NCBI GenBank assembly: GCA_002842205.1
Contig: PHCI01000005.1
Coordinates: 62,001 to 126,000, forward strand
DNA from: Betaproteobacteria bacterium HGW-Betaproteobacteria-3
GTDB taxonomy: Bacteria; Pseudomonadota; Gammaproteobacteria; Burkholderiales; Burkholderiaceae_C
DNA length: 64,000 nt
Direction: 5' to 3'
Positions 53,888 through 62,456 of this stretch are shown here, piece by piece; within the stretch, counting starts at the first letter, position 1; every line of letters begins with the position of its first letter. The notes under the pieces are model-generated. The model did not search any database. It saw only the letters and a list, made by a program, of their open reading frames with translations, and was not told the DNA's origin. The position numbers and the translations under genes are program-made.

Positions 53888-54787
53888 TCAGTTGAGGGAC
53901 GTGTCTGCCCTCAGGCGTTCAATCAGCAAATCCAGCAAGGCGCGCACCTTGGCGTTCGGCCGCCGCCCCTGCCGATGCAGCACATGCACCGGCATGGGCT
54001 CCAGTTCGAAATCTGTCAGCACGGTCTTGAGCGTGCCGGCGCGCAGGTGCTCACTGACCTGATAGGACAGCAGCCGGGCGATGCCAAAGCCACTGGCGGC
54101 CGCCGTGATCGCCGAGTCATTCGTGGTCGTCATCAGCGCAGGACGCACTTCGTAAACCAGCGGCTGCTGGTGCTCGACAAAACGCCATTGCGGGGACGGC
54201 GTCAGACCCGTCGCGGCAATGATGGTGTGTTCCGCAAGATCCCGGGGGTGCTGGGGGATGCCGCGCTGTGCCAGGTATTGCGGCGCGGCGCACAGGACGG
54301 GCTTGGTGGTACCAACGGCGATGGCCTGCAGGGACGAGTCGGGCAATTCGCCGATGCGCACCGCCACATCGACGCCCTCGTCGTCCATGTTGACCACGCG
54401 GTCGGCGAAAAGGCACACCGCCTGCGTCTGCGGGTAGGTGCGGAGGTACTCGGTCACGAGCGGCGCCACGTACAGGTTGCCAAAGAGAACCGGCGCCGTG
54501 AGCGTCACGCACCCGCGCGGCGTGGCGTGCGCGCCTGCAGCGGCGCTGTTGGATTCGTCGAGATCGGCGAGGATGCGGCGGCAGTCCTCGACGTAACGCG
54601 CCCCGGCATCGGTGACCCGCACGACACGGGTGGTGCGCGTCAGAAGCGAGACGCCGAGATGGCTCTCCAGTTCTGCGACCGCCCGCGTCACGCTCGCGGG
54701 CGACAGATTGAGTTTGCGCGAGGCTCCGGCAAAACCACCGGCATCGACCACCGCGACAAAGTTGCGAATGCAGTGAAGCTGGTCCAT
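53888..54787 (-). CDS. LysR-family transcriptional regulator
   Basis: 299 residues. The N-terminal HTH (FAGASRKLNLSPASVTRAVA) and the LysR effector fold (LTAPVLFGNLYVAPLVTEYL) are clear, of the AaeR/DsdC-like group with short effector loops. It is divergent from the AhpD-like and PNPOx-reductase genes, separated by about 220 nt, and is the obvious candidate to control them. Confidence 0.92.
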   Translation of the reverse strand: MDQLHCIRNFVAVVDAGGFAGASRKLNLSPASVTRAVAELESHLGVSLLTRTTRVVRVTDAGARYVEDCRRILADLDESNSAAAGAHATPRGCVTLTAPVLFGNLYVAPLVTEYLRTYPQTQAVCLFADRVVNMDDEGVDVAVRIGELPDSSLQAIAVGTTKPVLCAAPQYLAQRGIPQHPRDLAEHTIIAATGLTPSPQWRFVEHQQPLVYEVRPALMTTTNDSAITAAASGFGIARLLSYQVSEHLRAGTLKTVLTDFELEPMPVHVLHRQGRRPNAKVRALLDLLIERLRADTSLN

Positions 54788-55005
54788 GGTTCAAATTCCT
54801 CCGATCGGTCAATCTCCAAGCCACCCAAGCTGTTGGCAAAAGCCGCGTCCGGGATCATGCGCCCGCCACCGCGCGACATTGTTGCGCCGCGTGCAATGGC
54901 CCATTGGGCCCGGCACGCATTCACTTCGCGAGCCGACTCACCCACACTGACGACAGCTCCCCGGATGTCCCGGTGAGCATTGTCCAACCATTGAAGGAAC
55001 CATCC

Positions 55006-55551
55006 ATGAGCCGTCTTACCGTCATCAGCAACGCTGCCGCCACGCCCGAGCAAAAGGAACTGCTCGACGCCATCCAGTCGCAGTTGGGCATGGTGCCCAA
55101 CTTCCTGCGTGTCTTCGCCAACTCCCCGGTCGCCCTGCGCGCCTTCCTCGGCCTGCATGGCATCGCCAACGAGGGCGTTCTGGATGCCCTCACGCGTGAG
55201 CGCATCGCGCTGGCCCTGGCGCAAGCCAACGGATGCCAGTATTGCGTGTCGGCCCACACGGCGATCGGGCGCAAGGTCGGCCTGACGGGCGATGAAATCG
55301 TGGCGGCACGTTCGGGCACCAGCGAAGACGCGAAAGCGGCCGAAGCCGTGAAGTTTGCCAGGAGCCTGGTTGAAAAGAAGGGCGAAATCGACACCGCGGA
55401 ACTGATGGCGCTTCGCAATGCGGGCTACACCGATGCCGCCATCGTCGAAATGATCACCCACGTGGGCATGAACTTCCTCACCAACCTCCTGGGCAAGGCA
55501 AGCCGCGTCGAGATCGACTTCCCGACCGTTGACCTCAAGCTCGCCGCCTGA
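55006..55551 (+). CDS. AhpD-like carboxymuconolactone decarboxylase-family protein
   Basis: 181 residues. The family includes peroxidase partners and decarboxylases. The redox motif C-x2-C-x3-H (ANGCQYCVSAHTAIGRKVGL) is intact, as in alkylhydroperoxidase AhpD. The N-terminal helix pair (EQKELLDAIQSQLGMVPNFL) is that of the peroxidase-related subfamily. It precedes the PNPOx-reductase fusion gene by 64 nt and is divergent from a LysR regulator, so all three likely form one response unit to peroxides, quinones or nitro-compounds. Confidence 0.88.
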   Translation: MSRLTVISNAAATPEQKELLDAIQSQLGMVPNFLRVFANSPVALRAFLGLHGIANEGVLDALTRERIALALAQANGCQYCVSAHTAIGRKVGLTGDEIVAARSGTSEDAKAAEAVKFARSLVEKKGEIDTAELMALRNAGYTDAAIVEMITHVGMNFLTNLLGKASRVEIDFPTVDLKLAA

Positions 55552-55615
55552 GTGCCCTGCAAAAGCGGCGGCGCTTCGGCTCCGCCGCGAACCCCATTTC
55601 CTACGGAGCCACCGC

Positions 55616-57229
55616 ATGTCCCACGCCTATTCGCAGATCGCCTTCACGCCCGCGGTGCGGGCTTTGCAAGAGCATTTCGGCAGCCGGGCGCAGTATGCCG
55701 CCATGGATGAAATCCCCTCGGCCAACGATCTGCTTGGCGAGCGCGAGGCCGCCTTCATCGCGTCGCGCGACACCCTGTACCAGGCCACCGTCAGTGAGAC
55801 CGGGTGGCCTTACGTTCAGCACCGCGGCGGCCCTGCGGGCTTCATCAAGGTGCTGGACGAGCACACGATCGCCTACCCCGACTTCCGTGGCAATCTGCAG
55901 TACATCAGCGTGGGCAACCTCAGTCGGGACGACCGGGTTTCGATCATCCTGCTGGACCCGGCAAAGCAGCGCCGGCTCAAACTGCTGGGTCATGCCGCGC
56001 TGGTCGACATCGGGGCACGGCCCGATCTGTTTGGGCGCCTGCAGCTCGACGGCTACGGTGCCCGCGTCGAGCGCGCCTTTGTGATCCGCGTGGTTGGCTT
56101 TGACTGGAACTGCCCGCAACACATCACGCCAAGATTCACCGAGCAGGAGATCGCCGCGATGACCGCGCCCCTGCGCTTGCGCGCCGAGCACGCCGAGCGC
56201 CGCGTCGCCGAACTGGAGCGTCAATCGCCTCCCAAGCCAACCCCGGCATCGGCATCGATGCTGGGAAACGGGCCCTTGCCCATGGTGATCACCGCGGTTC
56301 GCCAGCTCACGCCACGGGTGCGGTCCTTCGAATTGCAGCACCCGGCGGGAAAGGATCTGCCAACATTCCAGGCCGGTGCGCATCTCGCCTTGCCGGTGCT
56401 TTTGCCCGATGGCAGCGAATCGGTGCGGCACTATTCCATCAGTTCCGCACCGGATGACCGGCAACGGTACGAAGTCGCCGTGTTGCGGGAAGACGGCGGG
56501 CGCGGGGGTTCGCGATTCGCACATGAGGCCTGGGCCGTCGGAACCGTGCTCAACGGCACGCCTCCCGTCAATCGTTTCGCCCTGGATCCCGAGGCAACGC
56601 ACAGCGTGCTCATTGCGGGCGGGATCGGCATCACGCCGCTCAAGGCCATGGCGTCGCAACTGGCCGCGCAGGCCGGCAGCTTCGAGCTGCACCATGCGGC
56701 CCGATCACGCAAAGAGGCGGCCTACGCGGACCCGTTGGCCACCGAATTCGGTGACCGGTACCGGCTGTATCCGTCCGGCACCGAAGCGCGGACCCATTTC
56801 GGGCCACTGGTCGCCGCCGCGCGGGTGCCCGGAGTTCACGTCTATGTGTGCGGGCCGGCTGCCATGATCGATGCGCTGCGAGAGCAGGCGCGCCAGATCG
56901 GCGTGCCGCCGGAACAGTTTCACAGTGAGCGGTTTTCTGCACCAGCAAAGCAACCCACCGACGCGCCACTGGAAATCCTCCTCCGGCGCAGTGGCCGCGT
57001 GGTGCAGGTGTCCGCGCAGGAGACCCTCCTGGAGGCGGTGGAAAAGGCGGGCATTGCCGTGCCATCGTCGTGCCGCACCGGCATCTGCCGCACCTGTACG
57101 GTGCGGGTGGTCAAAGGCGAGCCAGACCACCGGGATGAAGTGCTGAGCGCCGCCGAGCGTGAGAGCAACGGCCTCATGTGCCTGTGCGTATCGCGCGCCC
57201 ATACGCCGCGCCTGGAGATCGACTGGTGA
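55616..57229 (+). CDS. three-domain oxidoreductase: PNPOx-like FMN domain, FNR reductase and [2Fe-2S] ferredoxin
   Basis: 537 residues. Residues about 1-215 form a pyridoxamine-phosphate-oxidase-like split barrel (RDTLYQATVSETGWPYVQHR, FRGNLQYISVGNLSRDDRVS). Residues about 230-450 form a ferredoxin-reductase module with FAD-site RHYSISSAP and NAD-site IAGGIGITPLKAM. Residues about 455-537 form a plant-type [2Fe-2S] domain with C-x4-C-x2-C (SCRTGICRTC) and the last Cys in LMCLC. The protein thus holds a full electron chain from NAD(P)H to a flavin-barrel active site. ATG 55616 follows ACGGAG. Substrate unknown; it is coupled to an AhpD-like protein and a LysR regulator. Confidence 0.88.
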   Translation: MSHAYSQIAFTPAVRALQEHFGSRAQYAAMDEIPSANDLLGEREAAFIASRDTLYQATVSETGWPYVQHRGGPAGFIKVLDEHTIAYPDFRGNLQYISVGNLSRDDRVSIILLDPAKQRRLKLLGHAALVDIGARPDLFGRLQLDGYGARVERAFVIRVVGFDWNCPQHITPRFTEQEIAAMTAPLRLRAEHAERRVAELERQSPPKPTPASASMLGNGPLPMVITAVRQLTPRVRSFELQHPAGKDLPTFQAGAHLALPVLLPDGSESVRHYSISSAPDDRQRYEVAVLREDGGRGGSRFAHEAWAVGTVLNGTPPVNRFALDPEATHSVLIAGGIGITPLKAMASQLAAQAGSFELHHAARSRKEAAYADPLATEFGDRYRLYPSGTEARTHFGPLVAAARVPGVHVYVCGPAAMIDALREQARQIGVPPEQFHSERFSAPAKQPTDAPLEILLRRSGRVVQVSAQETLLEAVEKAGIAVPSSCRTGICRTCTVRVVKGEPDHRDEVLSAAERESNGLMCLCVSRAHTPRLEIDW

Positions 57230-57262
57230 CCCGCCTTTGATCTGCAGGAACACCCGGCCAGC

Positions 57263-57985
57263 CTACGCCCCCACCACCAGCCGGATGCCCGGCATGACGC
57301 GCTCGGACTCGGCGCGCCGCTCCAGCGCCTGGCGCAGGTTCATCTGCGCCACTTCGGTGTGCTCCGCCGCCAAGGCCTGGGCGCGCGCGCCCTCGCCGCG
57401 CTGGAGGGCATCGAACAGCATGTGGTGCTGGCGGTGGGCGTAGAGCATCCAGTCGCGGTCCGGCGCCATCGCACCCTGCATCGGCAGCATGGCCGACGCC
57501 GGGGCAAACGGCAGCTTGTCGTTCAGCGCCACTGCGCGCTGCAGTGCACGGTTGCCGCTGGCTTCGAGCACGAGCGCGTGAAAGCGGTCGTTCATGGCAG
57601 CGTAAGCGGCGTAATTGTCGATGGTCAGGGGGTTGGCGGCCAGCGCGCGGTCGCCGTCGTCCAGGCACGATCGCAGGTCCAGCGCCAACTGGCGTGACAG
57701 GCCGTGCTCGGCCACCAGGCGTGCGGCCATGCCTTCCAGATGGCCGCGAACGGCAATCGCATCGGTCACCTCGCGCGGGGTGAACTGGCGCACGATGAAG
57801 CCCCCCGTGTCGTTGGCCTTCACCAGGCCCTCCTGCTCCAGCGTCACCAGCGCGGCGCGCACGGGGGTGCGTGAGGCACCCAGCCGCTCGGCCAGTTGCT
57901 GCTCGGCCAGCCTCTGACCAGGCTCGAACTCACCGCGCAGCACGAGGTCGCGCAATTGCATCAATACGGTCTCTTGCAGGTTCAT
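57263..57985 (-). CDS. GntR-family regulator, FadR/FCD type
   Basis: 240 residues. The N-terminal winged HTH (LVLRGEFEPGQRLAEQQLAE, RLGASRTPVRAALVTLEQEG) is followed by an FCD ligand domain with metal-binding His positions (HLEGMAARLVAEHGLSRQLA, then MLYAHRQHHMLFDALQRGE and AEHTEVAQMNL). Divergent from the Rieske oxygenase gene 63 nt away, so very probably its regulator. The short shared region holds a CGGTATACCG-like palindrome at 58015-58024 that could be the operator. Confidence 0.92.
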   Translation of the reverse strand: MNLQETVLMQLRDLVLRGEFEPGQRLAEQQLAERLGASRTPVRAALVTLEQEGLVKANDTGGFIVRQFTPREVTDAIAVRGHLEGMAARLVAEHGLSRQLALDLRSCLDDGDRALAANPLTIDNYAAYAAMNDRFHALVLEASGNRALQRAVALNDKLPFAPASAMLPMQGAMAPDRDWMLYAHRQHHMLFDALQRGEGARAQALAAEHTEVAQMNLRQALERRAESERVMPGIRLVVGA

Positions 57986-58013
57986 TCGGCAGAATGTACA
58001 CTGAATCCAAATT

Positions 58014-58026
58014 TCGGTATACCGTT
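58014..58026. promoter_or_regulatory. candidate GntR operator
   Basis: CGGTATACCG is a perfect 10-bp palindrome in the 63-nt gap between the GntR gene and the oxygenase gene, 25 nt before the oxygenase ATG. FadR-type regulators bind short palindromes with central GTnnnAC or TnGTATACnA cores. Assignment is by position and symmetry only. Confidence 0.5.
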
Positions 58027-58048
58027 TTGATTTTCACCAAGGTGCCCC

Positions 58049-59458
58049 ATGAAAGCAGAGCAAAACGAACGCATCACCCGCATTGGCCCCGGCACGCCCT
58101 GCGGCGACGTATTGCGCCGTTACTGGCAGCCCGCGGCCCTGGTGGACGAATTCAACCCCCGGCTGGACCCCCGCATGGCGCAGCGCCCCGTCAAGGCGGT
58201 GCGCCTGCTGGGGCAAGACCTGGTGCTGTTCCGTGACGCGCAAAACCGCTGGGGCCTGCTTGACCGCGACTGCCCGCACCGCGGCGCCGACCTGTCCTTC
58301 GGCCGCCTTGAATCGGCCGCCGAGGGCGCCAGCGGCGGCGATGGGCTGCGCTGCCCGTTTCACGGCTGGAAGTTCGCGGTGGACGGCACCTGCACCGAAA
58401 CGCCCGCCGAACCCGTGGGCAGCAAGTTGTGCGAGCGGGTGCGCCAGCGCAGCTACCCCGTGGTGGAGCGCGGCGGCGTGGTGTTCGCCTACCTCGGCCC
58501 CGAGGGCAGCGAGCCGCCGCCCTTCCCCGCCTTCGACTGCTTCGTGGCGCCGGCCACGCACACCTTTGCCTTCAAGGGCTTGTGGAACGCCAACTGGCTG
58601 CAGGCGTTCGAAGTGGGCATCGACCCCGCGCATCCGTCCTACCTGCACCGCTTTTTGCACGACGCGCCGCTCGAAGGCATCGGCGACAACGCGGCCGGCA
58701 AGCAGTTCCGCAGTGCCAGCGCTGGCGCGGTGGGCGGCGAGCCCTGGCCCATGACGCGCATCATGCGCGAGTTTTCCCGGCCCGAGATCAGCTTCGAAGC
58801 CCAGCCCTGGGGCCTGCAGATCACCGCGCTGCGGCCCATGACAGAGCAGCTCACCCATGTGCGCGTGACCAATGCCATCTTTCCCGCCACCTTTGTGATT
58901 CCGCTGTCCGAAACGATGACCATCACGCAGATGCACGTGCCGGTGGACGACACCCACACCTACTGGTATTCGTTCTTCACCAGCTTTGCGGGCCCGCTCG
59001 ACCCCGAGGCCATGCGCGCGCAGCGCCAGCAGTTCATCCGCCTGCCCGACTATCTGCCGAACGCCGGGCGCCACAACGACTGGGGTTTCAAGCCCGGCGA
59101 GCAGCGCACCGACACCTACCTCGGCATGGGCGAGGAAGACATCAACGTGCACGACCAATGGGCCGTGGAGAGCATGGGCGCCATCCAGGACCGCACGCGC
59201 GAGCACCTGGGCACCTCGGACAAGGTCATCATGGCCAACCGGCGCCTGCTGCTGCAGGCCATTGACACCGTGCTGGCCGGCGGCACGCCTGCGGGCCTGG
59301 CCGACGCGGCGCTGGCGCCGCAGATGCGCGGCCCCGACACTGTGGACGGCATCGCCCCTGCGGGCGAATGGGCCACCTGGTGGCGCACCCAGGCGCAAGC
59401 CAAGCGCGACCACGCGCCATGGACCGCCGACGCCCCCGAGCTTGCCCCCACACCATGA
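58049..59458 (+). CDS. Rieske [2Fe-2S] aromatic-ring-hydroxylating oxygenase, large subunit
   Basis: 469 residues. The Rieske motif C-x-H ... C-x2-H is at C75/H77 (CPHRGADLSFG) and C102/H105 (CPFHGW). The catalytic domain contains the mononuclear iron region FEVGIDPAHPSYLHRFLHD. Size and motifs fit the phthalate-4,5-dioxygenase / vanillate demethylase group, which are alpha-only oxygenases needing a separate reductase. The ring or amine substrate cannot be told. It is overlapped (ATGA) by the GS-like gene and followed by a [2Fe-2S] ferredoxin, so the ferredoxin is the likely electron donor. Confidence 0.9.
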   Translation: MKAEQNERITRIGPGTPCGDVLRRYWQPAALVDEFNPRLDPRMAQRPVKAVRLLGQDLVLFRDAQNRWGLLDRDCPHRGADLSFGRLESAAEGASGGDGLRCPFHGWKFAVDGTCTETPAEPVGSKLCERVRQRSYPVVERGGVVFAYLGPEGSEPPPFPAFDCFVAPATHTFAFKGLWNANWLQAFEVGIDPAHPSYLHRFLHDAPLEGIGDNAAGKQFRSASAGAVGGEPWPMTRIMREFSRPEISFEAQPWGLQITALRPMTEQLTHVRVTNAIFPATFVIPLSETMTITQMHVPVDDTHTYWYSFFTSFAGPLDPEAMRAQRQQFIRLPDYLPNAGRHNDWGFKPGEQRTDTYLGMGEEDINVHDQWAVESMGAIQDRTREHLGTSDKVIMANRRLLLQAIDTVLAGGTPAGLADAALAPQMRGPDTVDGIAPAGEWATWWRTQAQAKRDHAPWTADAPELAPTP

Positions 59459-60999
59459 GCGCCGCGCCGGGCCGTCCCCAAGCAAGCTCGCACCGCAGCC
59501 CGCAGGGCGAAGGTACTCCAGTGCCCTATTTTGCCGAACGCTGCGGCATTCACGATGCCGCGCGGGAGCAGGCCTGCGAGCAACTCGCCCGGGTCATTGA
59601 TGCCAGCGGCATCGAACTGGTGCGCTTTGTCTGGTGCGACCTGCACGGCGTCACGCGCGGCAAGACGCTGGTGGCCAGCGCCGCCGCGCGGGCCTTGCGC
59701 GAAGGCGTGGGCATGGTCAGCACGCTGATGCTCAAGGACACCTCGGACCGCACGGCGTTCAAGGTGTTTGAGCGCGGCGGCACGGCCAGCCTGCCCGGTT
59801 TTGGCCAGGCCAACAACCTGCTGCTGCTGCCTGACCCTGCGAGCTTTCGCCCGCTGCCGTGGTCGCCCCGCAGCGGCTGGCTGCAATGCCAGCCATGGTT
59901 TGAGGACGGCACGCCCGTGGCGCTGGACACGCGGCGCGTGCTGCAGGCCGCGCTGCACCGGCTGGCCCAGGCCGGCTACGGCCTGCGCTGCGGGCTGGAG
60001 GTCGAACTCCACATCTACCGCATCACCGACACCACCGCCCAGCTCGACCCGGCCCAGGCCGACTGGCCCGGCCTGCCGCCCGAGGTGGCGCTGATCCACC
60101 CCGGCTACAACCTGCTCAATGAGGGCTGGTTCGATCTGGCCGAGGCGCCGCTGCGCATCGTGCAGCACACAGCGCAGGCGCTGGGCCTGCCGCTGACGTC
60201 GCTGGAAATCGAACTCGGCCCCAGCCAGGTCGAGGCAGTGTTCGACGCCACCGACGCCCTGACCGCCGCCGACAACATGGTGCTGTTTCGCAATGCCGTG
60301 CGCCAGGCGCTGCGGCGCGCGGGCTACCACGCCACCTTCATGTGCCGCCCGCCTTTTCCCAACATCATGTCCAGCGGCTGGCACCTGCACCAGTCGCTGG
60401 TGCACCTGCGTACCGGTCAAAACGCCTTCGTGCGGCAGGCCCCTGCGCCCGGCACCACGCCGCAGGACGCCACGCACACGCTCAGCGACGCGGGCGCCCA
60501 TTACCTGGCGGGGCTGCTCCAGCACGCAGGCGGCACCAGTGCCTTTTGCACCCCCACGGTCAACGGCTACGGGCGCTTTCGCCCCAATGCCCTGGCACCG
60601 CAGTCGGTGCTTTGGGGGCGCGACAACCGGGGCGCGATGCTGCGGGTGATCGGCGGGCCGAACGACGGCGCCACGCGCATCGAAAACCGCATCGGCGAAC
60701 CCGCCGCCAACCCCTACCTGTACATGGCCGCACAGATCCATGCCGGGCTCGAGGGGTTGGCCAGCCAACTTGCCCCGCCTGTGGCCACCGAGGCCCCCTA
60801 TGACGCTGACGGCACCCGGCTGCCCACCAGCCTGGCCGCGGCGCTGGCCGCCCTGCAAGCCGACGCCGCGATGGCGCAGGCCCTGGGCCCCGATTTCATC
60901 GCCTACTTCACCCGCATCAAGCAGGCCGAGGTGGAGCGCCACACCGCCGCGCAGGACAAGGACGACTTCGAACGGCGGGAATACTTCAGCCGCTTTTGA
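59455..60999 (+). CDS. glutamine-synthetase-like gamma-glutamylation enzyme
   Basis: 514 residues. The GS fold is clear: IELVRFVWCDLHGVTRGKTL (beta-grasp domain), CGLEVELHIYRI and EIELGPSQVEAVF (metal Glu residues), FMCRPPFPNIMSSGWHLHQS, NGYGRFRPNALAPQSVLWG and ENRIGEPAANPYLYMAA. The divergent sequence and position point to gamma-glutamylation of an amine rather than ammonia assimilation, as in PuuA, IpuC or the aniline enzymes TdnQ/AtdA1. The annotated ATG overlaps the oxygenase stop; its first 20 codons derive from a family C repeat. GTG 59521 (start of VPYFAERCGI) may be the older start. Confidence 0.85.
   Translation: MSAAPGRPQASSHRSPQGEGTPVPYFAERCGIHDAAREQACEQLARVIDASGIELVRFVWCDLHGVTRGKTLVASAAARALREGVGMVSTLMLKDTSDRTAFKVFERGGTASLPGFGQANNLLLLPDPASFRPLPWSPRSGWLQCQPWFEDGTPVALDTRRVLQAALHRLAQAGYGLRCGLEVELHIYRITDTTAQLDPAQADWPGLPPEVALIHPGYNLLNEGWFDLAEAPLRIVQHTAQALGLPLTSLEIELGPSQVEAVFDATDALTAADNMVLFRNAVRQALRRAGYHATFMCRPPFPNIMSSGWHLHQSLVHLRTGQNAFVRQAPAPGTTPQDATHTLSDAGAHYLAGLLQHAGGTSAFCTPTVNGYGRFRPNALAPQSVLWGRDNRGAMLRVIGGPNDGATRIENRIGEPAANPYLYMAAQIHAGLEGLASQLAPPVATEAPYDADGTRLPTSLAAALAALQADAAMAQALGPDFIAYFTRIKQAEVERHTAAQDKDDFERREYFSRF
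59457..59520 (-). repeat. family C repeat at the start of the GS-like gene
   Basis: Plus strand: GAGCGCCGCGCCGGGCCGTC, CCCAAGCAAGCTCGCACCGC, AGCCCGCAGGGCGAAGG. The first 35 nt match the reverse complement of the arm GAGCTTGCTTGGGGCGGCCC-GGCGCGGCGCTC seen at 39090 and 39175. The element supplies the ATGA overlap and the first 20 or so codons. Confidence 0.75.
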
Positions 61000-61025
61000 G
61001 ACCCGGCGCGCCACTGGACCGACCC

Positions 61026-61361
61026 ATGATTACTATTCACTTCATAGCAAACAATGACCATTCCACGGGGGGAAAGACCACAATTCATGCAGAAATTGGG
61101 CAATCCCTCATGCAGGCGGCCACCCACGCCAACGTGGCGGGCATCGAGGCCGATTGCGGCGGCACGCTGAGCTGCGCCACCTGCCACGTGCGTGTGCACG
61201 AACCGTTCGCCGCCGCGCTGCCCGCCCCCAGTGCGGACGAGGCCGCCATGCTTGAATTCGCCGCGGTGCCGCGCAGCCCCAACAGCCGCCTGAGCTGCCA
61301 GATTCAGCTGACCGACGCGCTCGACGGGATGACGGTAGACTTGCCCCCCACCCAACATTGA
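61026..61361 (+). CDS. [2Fe-2S] ferredoxin, adrenodoxin/putidaredoxin type
   Basis: 111 residues. Cluster ligands C-x5-C-x2-C in ADCGGTLSCATCHVRV and a last Cys in RLSCQIQLTD. Likely donates electrons to the Rieske oxygenase two genes upstream. A family A repeat lies in frame at the N-terminus: after ITIHF it encodes IANNDHSTGGKT before the strand TIHAEIGQSLMQAA, so it forms or lengthens the first beta-hairpin. ATG 61026 is chosen as the first start giving a complete first strand. No dedicated reductase gene is adjacent. Confidence 0.9.
   Translation: MITIHFIANNDHSTGGKTTIHAEIGQSLMQAATHANVAGIEADCGGTLSCATCHVRVHEPFAAALPAPSADEAAMLEFAAVPRSPNSRLSCQIQLTDALDGMTVDLPPTQH
61036..61087 (+). repeat. family A repeat inside the ferredoxin gene
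   Basis: It reads TTCACTTCATAGCAAACAAT, GACCATTCCACGGGGGGAAA, GACCACAATTC. The peptide IANNDHS is the same as in DUF934 and CysN (IANNDHL). Confidence 0.85.
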
Positions 61362-61377
61362 ATGGAAAGGTCTCCCC

Positions 61378-61680
61378 ATGATTCTTGAACTTGCCGACAT
61401 CCGCATCGCCCCGGGCCAGCAGGCCGCCTTCGAAGAAGCCATCCAGCGCGGCGCGGGCGCGGTGGTTTCGCGCGCCAAGGGCTTCCAGGGCTTCAAGGTC
61501 AACCGCGGGATCGAAAGCCCTGAGCGCTATGTGCTGCAAATCTTCTGGGACACGCTGGAAGACCATACCGTGGGCTTTCGCAACTCACCGCTGTTTGCCG
61601 AATGGCGCGCCATTGTCGGCCCGTTTTTTGCCGCACCGCCGGTGGTCGAACATTTCGAGCTGGTCATCAAGTCGGATTGA
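61378..61680 (+). CDS. antibiotic biosynthesis monooxygenase (ABM) domain protein
   Basis: 100 residues, one dimeric alpha/beta-barrel domain. Motifs: ILELADIRIAPGQQAAFEEA, GAGAVVSRAKGFQGFKVNRG, PERYVLQIFWDTLEDHTVGF, and a conserved FRNSPLFAEWRAIVGPFFA. Members include cofactor-free quinone-forming monooxygenases and heme-degrading enzymes. Here it is the last gene of the GntR-controlled oxygenase operon, where it may act on a quinol or catechol-type intermediate. A strong bidirectional terminator follows. Confidence 0.88.
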   Translation: MILELADIRIAPGQQAAFEEAIQRGAGAVVSRAKGFQGFKVNRGIESPERYVLQIFWDTLEDHTVGFRNSPLFAEWRAIVGPFFAAPPVVEHFELVIKSD

Positions 61681-61694
61681 CCCACGCCAGATGC

Positions 61695-61722
61695 AAAAAA
61701 AGAGGCCGCGGCCTCTTTTTTT
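61695..61722. terminator. bidirectional terminator
   Basis: The perfect palindrome AGAGGCCGCGGCCTCT is flanked by A and T runs on both sides. It ends the oxygenase operon (plus) and the OmpA-family gene (minus). Confidence 0.95.
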
Positions 61723-61735
61723 TGGTCTCGTCCGC

Positions 61736-62392
61736 CTATTGCTGGGCCACCGCCCGTTCGGCCAGGTAGATTTCAATGCGCCGGTTGCGGGCGCGACCGG
61801 CCTCGCTGCTGTTGTCGGCAATCGGCTCGCGCGAGCCGCGGCCTTCAATCCGGACACGCTGGAAACTCACGCCACGCGCAGCCAGAAAATCGCGCGCACT
61901 GGCCGCCCGGTCGGTGGACAGCGGGTTGTTGATCGCGTCCGAGCCCGTGCTGTCGGTGTGCCCGACGATCAGGATTTCGGTGTTGGGCTGGTTGCTCAGG
62001 CCCGAAGCAAATTGCGTCAGGATCGGCTGCAGGCTGGGCTTGATGGCCGAGCGGCCCGTGTCGAATGAAATGTCGCTGGGAATGTCGAGCTTGAGCCGGT
62101 TGTCCGCCGTTTGCGTCACGGCCACACCGGTTCCCGCGGTCGCCTGTTCCATGGCCGCTTTCTTGTCGGCCATGTTTTTCGACCAGACATAGCCCCCCAA
62201 GGCGCCCACGGCACCGCCCACCGCGGCGCCCGTTTTGTTGCCCCCAATCACGGCGCCCGCAATGGCCCCGACACCCGCGCCAATGGCCGTGCCCTTTTGC
62301 GTTTCGGTCATGCTTTCGCAACCGGCCGCCAGAACCGCCCAGGTGGTCACGACCACCACCGTGCGTCCGAAGCGGAAAAAGTATTCGCTCAT
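61736..62392 (-). CDS. OmpA-family outer-membrane lipoprotein with glycine-zipper segment
   Basis: 218 residues. A lipobox (VLAAGCESM, Cys about residue 25) is followed by a glycine zipper (GTAIGAGVGAIAGAVIGGNK, then GAAVGGAVGALGG) and a C-terminal OmpA-like peptidoglycan-binding domain (ISFDTGRSAIKPSLQPILTQ, LIVGHTDSTGSDAINNPLST, ARNRRIEIYL). This is the YiaD-like architecture of an envelope-anchoring lipoprotein. GAGGAGG lies 8 nt before ATG 62392. Confidence 0.92.
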   Translation of the reverse strand: MSEYFFRFGRTVVVVTTWAVLAAGCESMTETQKGTAIGAGVGAIAGAVIGGNKTGAAVGGAVGALGGYVWSKNMADKKAAMEQATAGTGVAVTQTADNRLKLDIPSDISFDTGRSAIKPSLQPILTQFASGLSNQPNTEILIVGHTDSTGSDAINNPLSTDRAASARDFLAARGVSFQRVRIEGRGSREPIADNSSEAGRARNRRIEIYLAERAVAQQ

Positions 62393-62456
62393 TTCATGCC
62401 TCCTCAAGTTAATTTAACGCAATGCTGGCGGCGAGGTTGTGACTTTTCGCAAGCGC

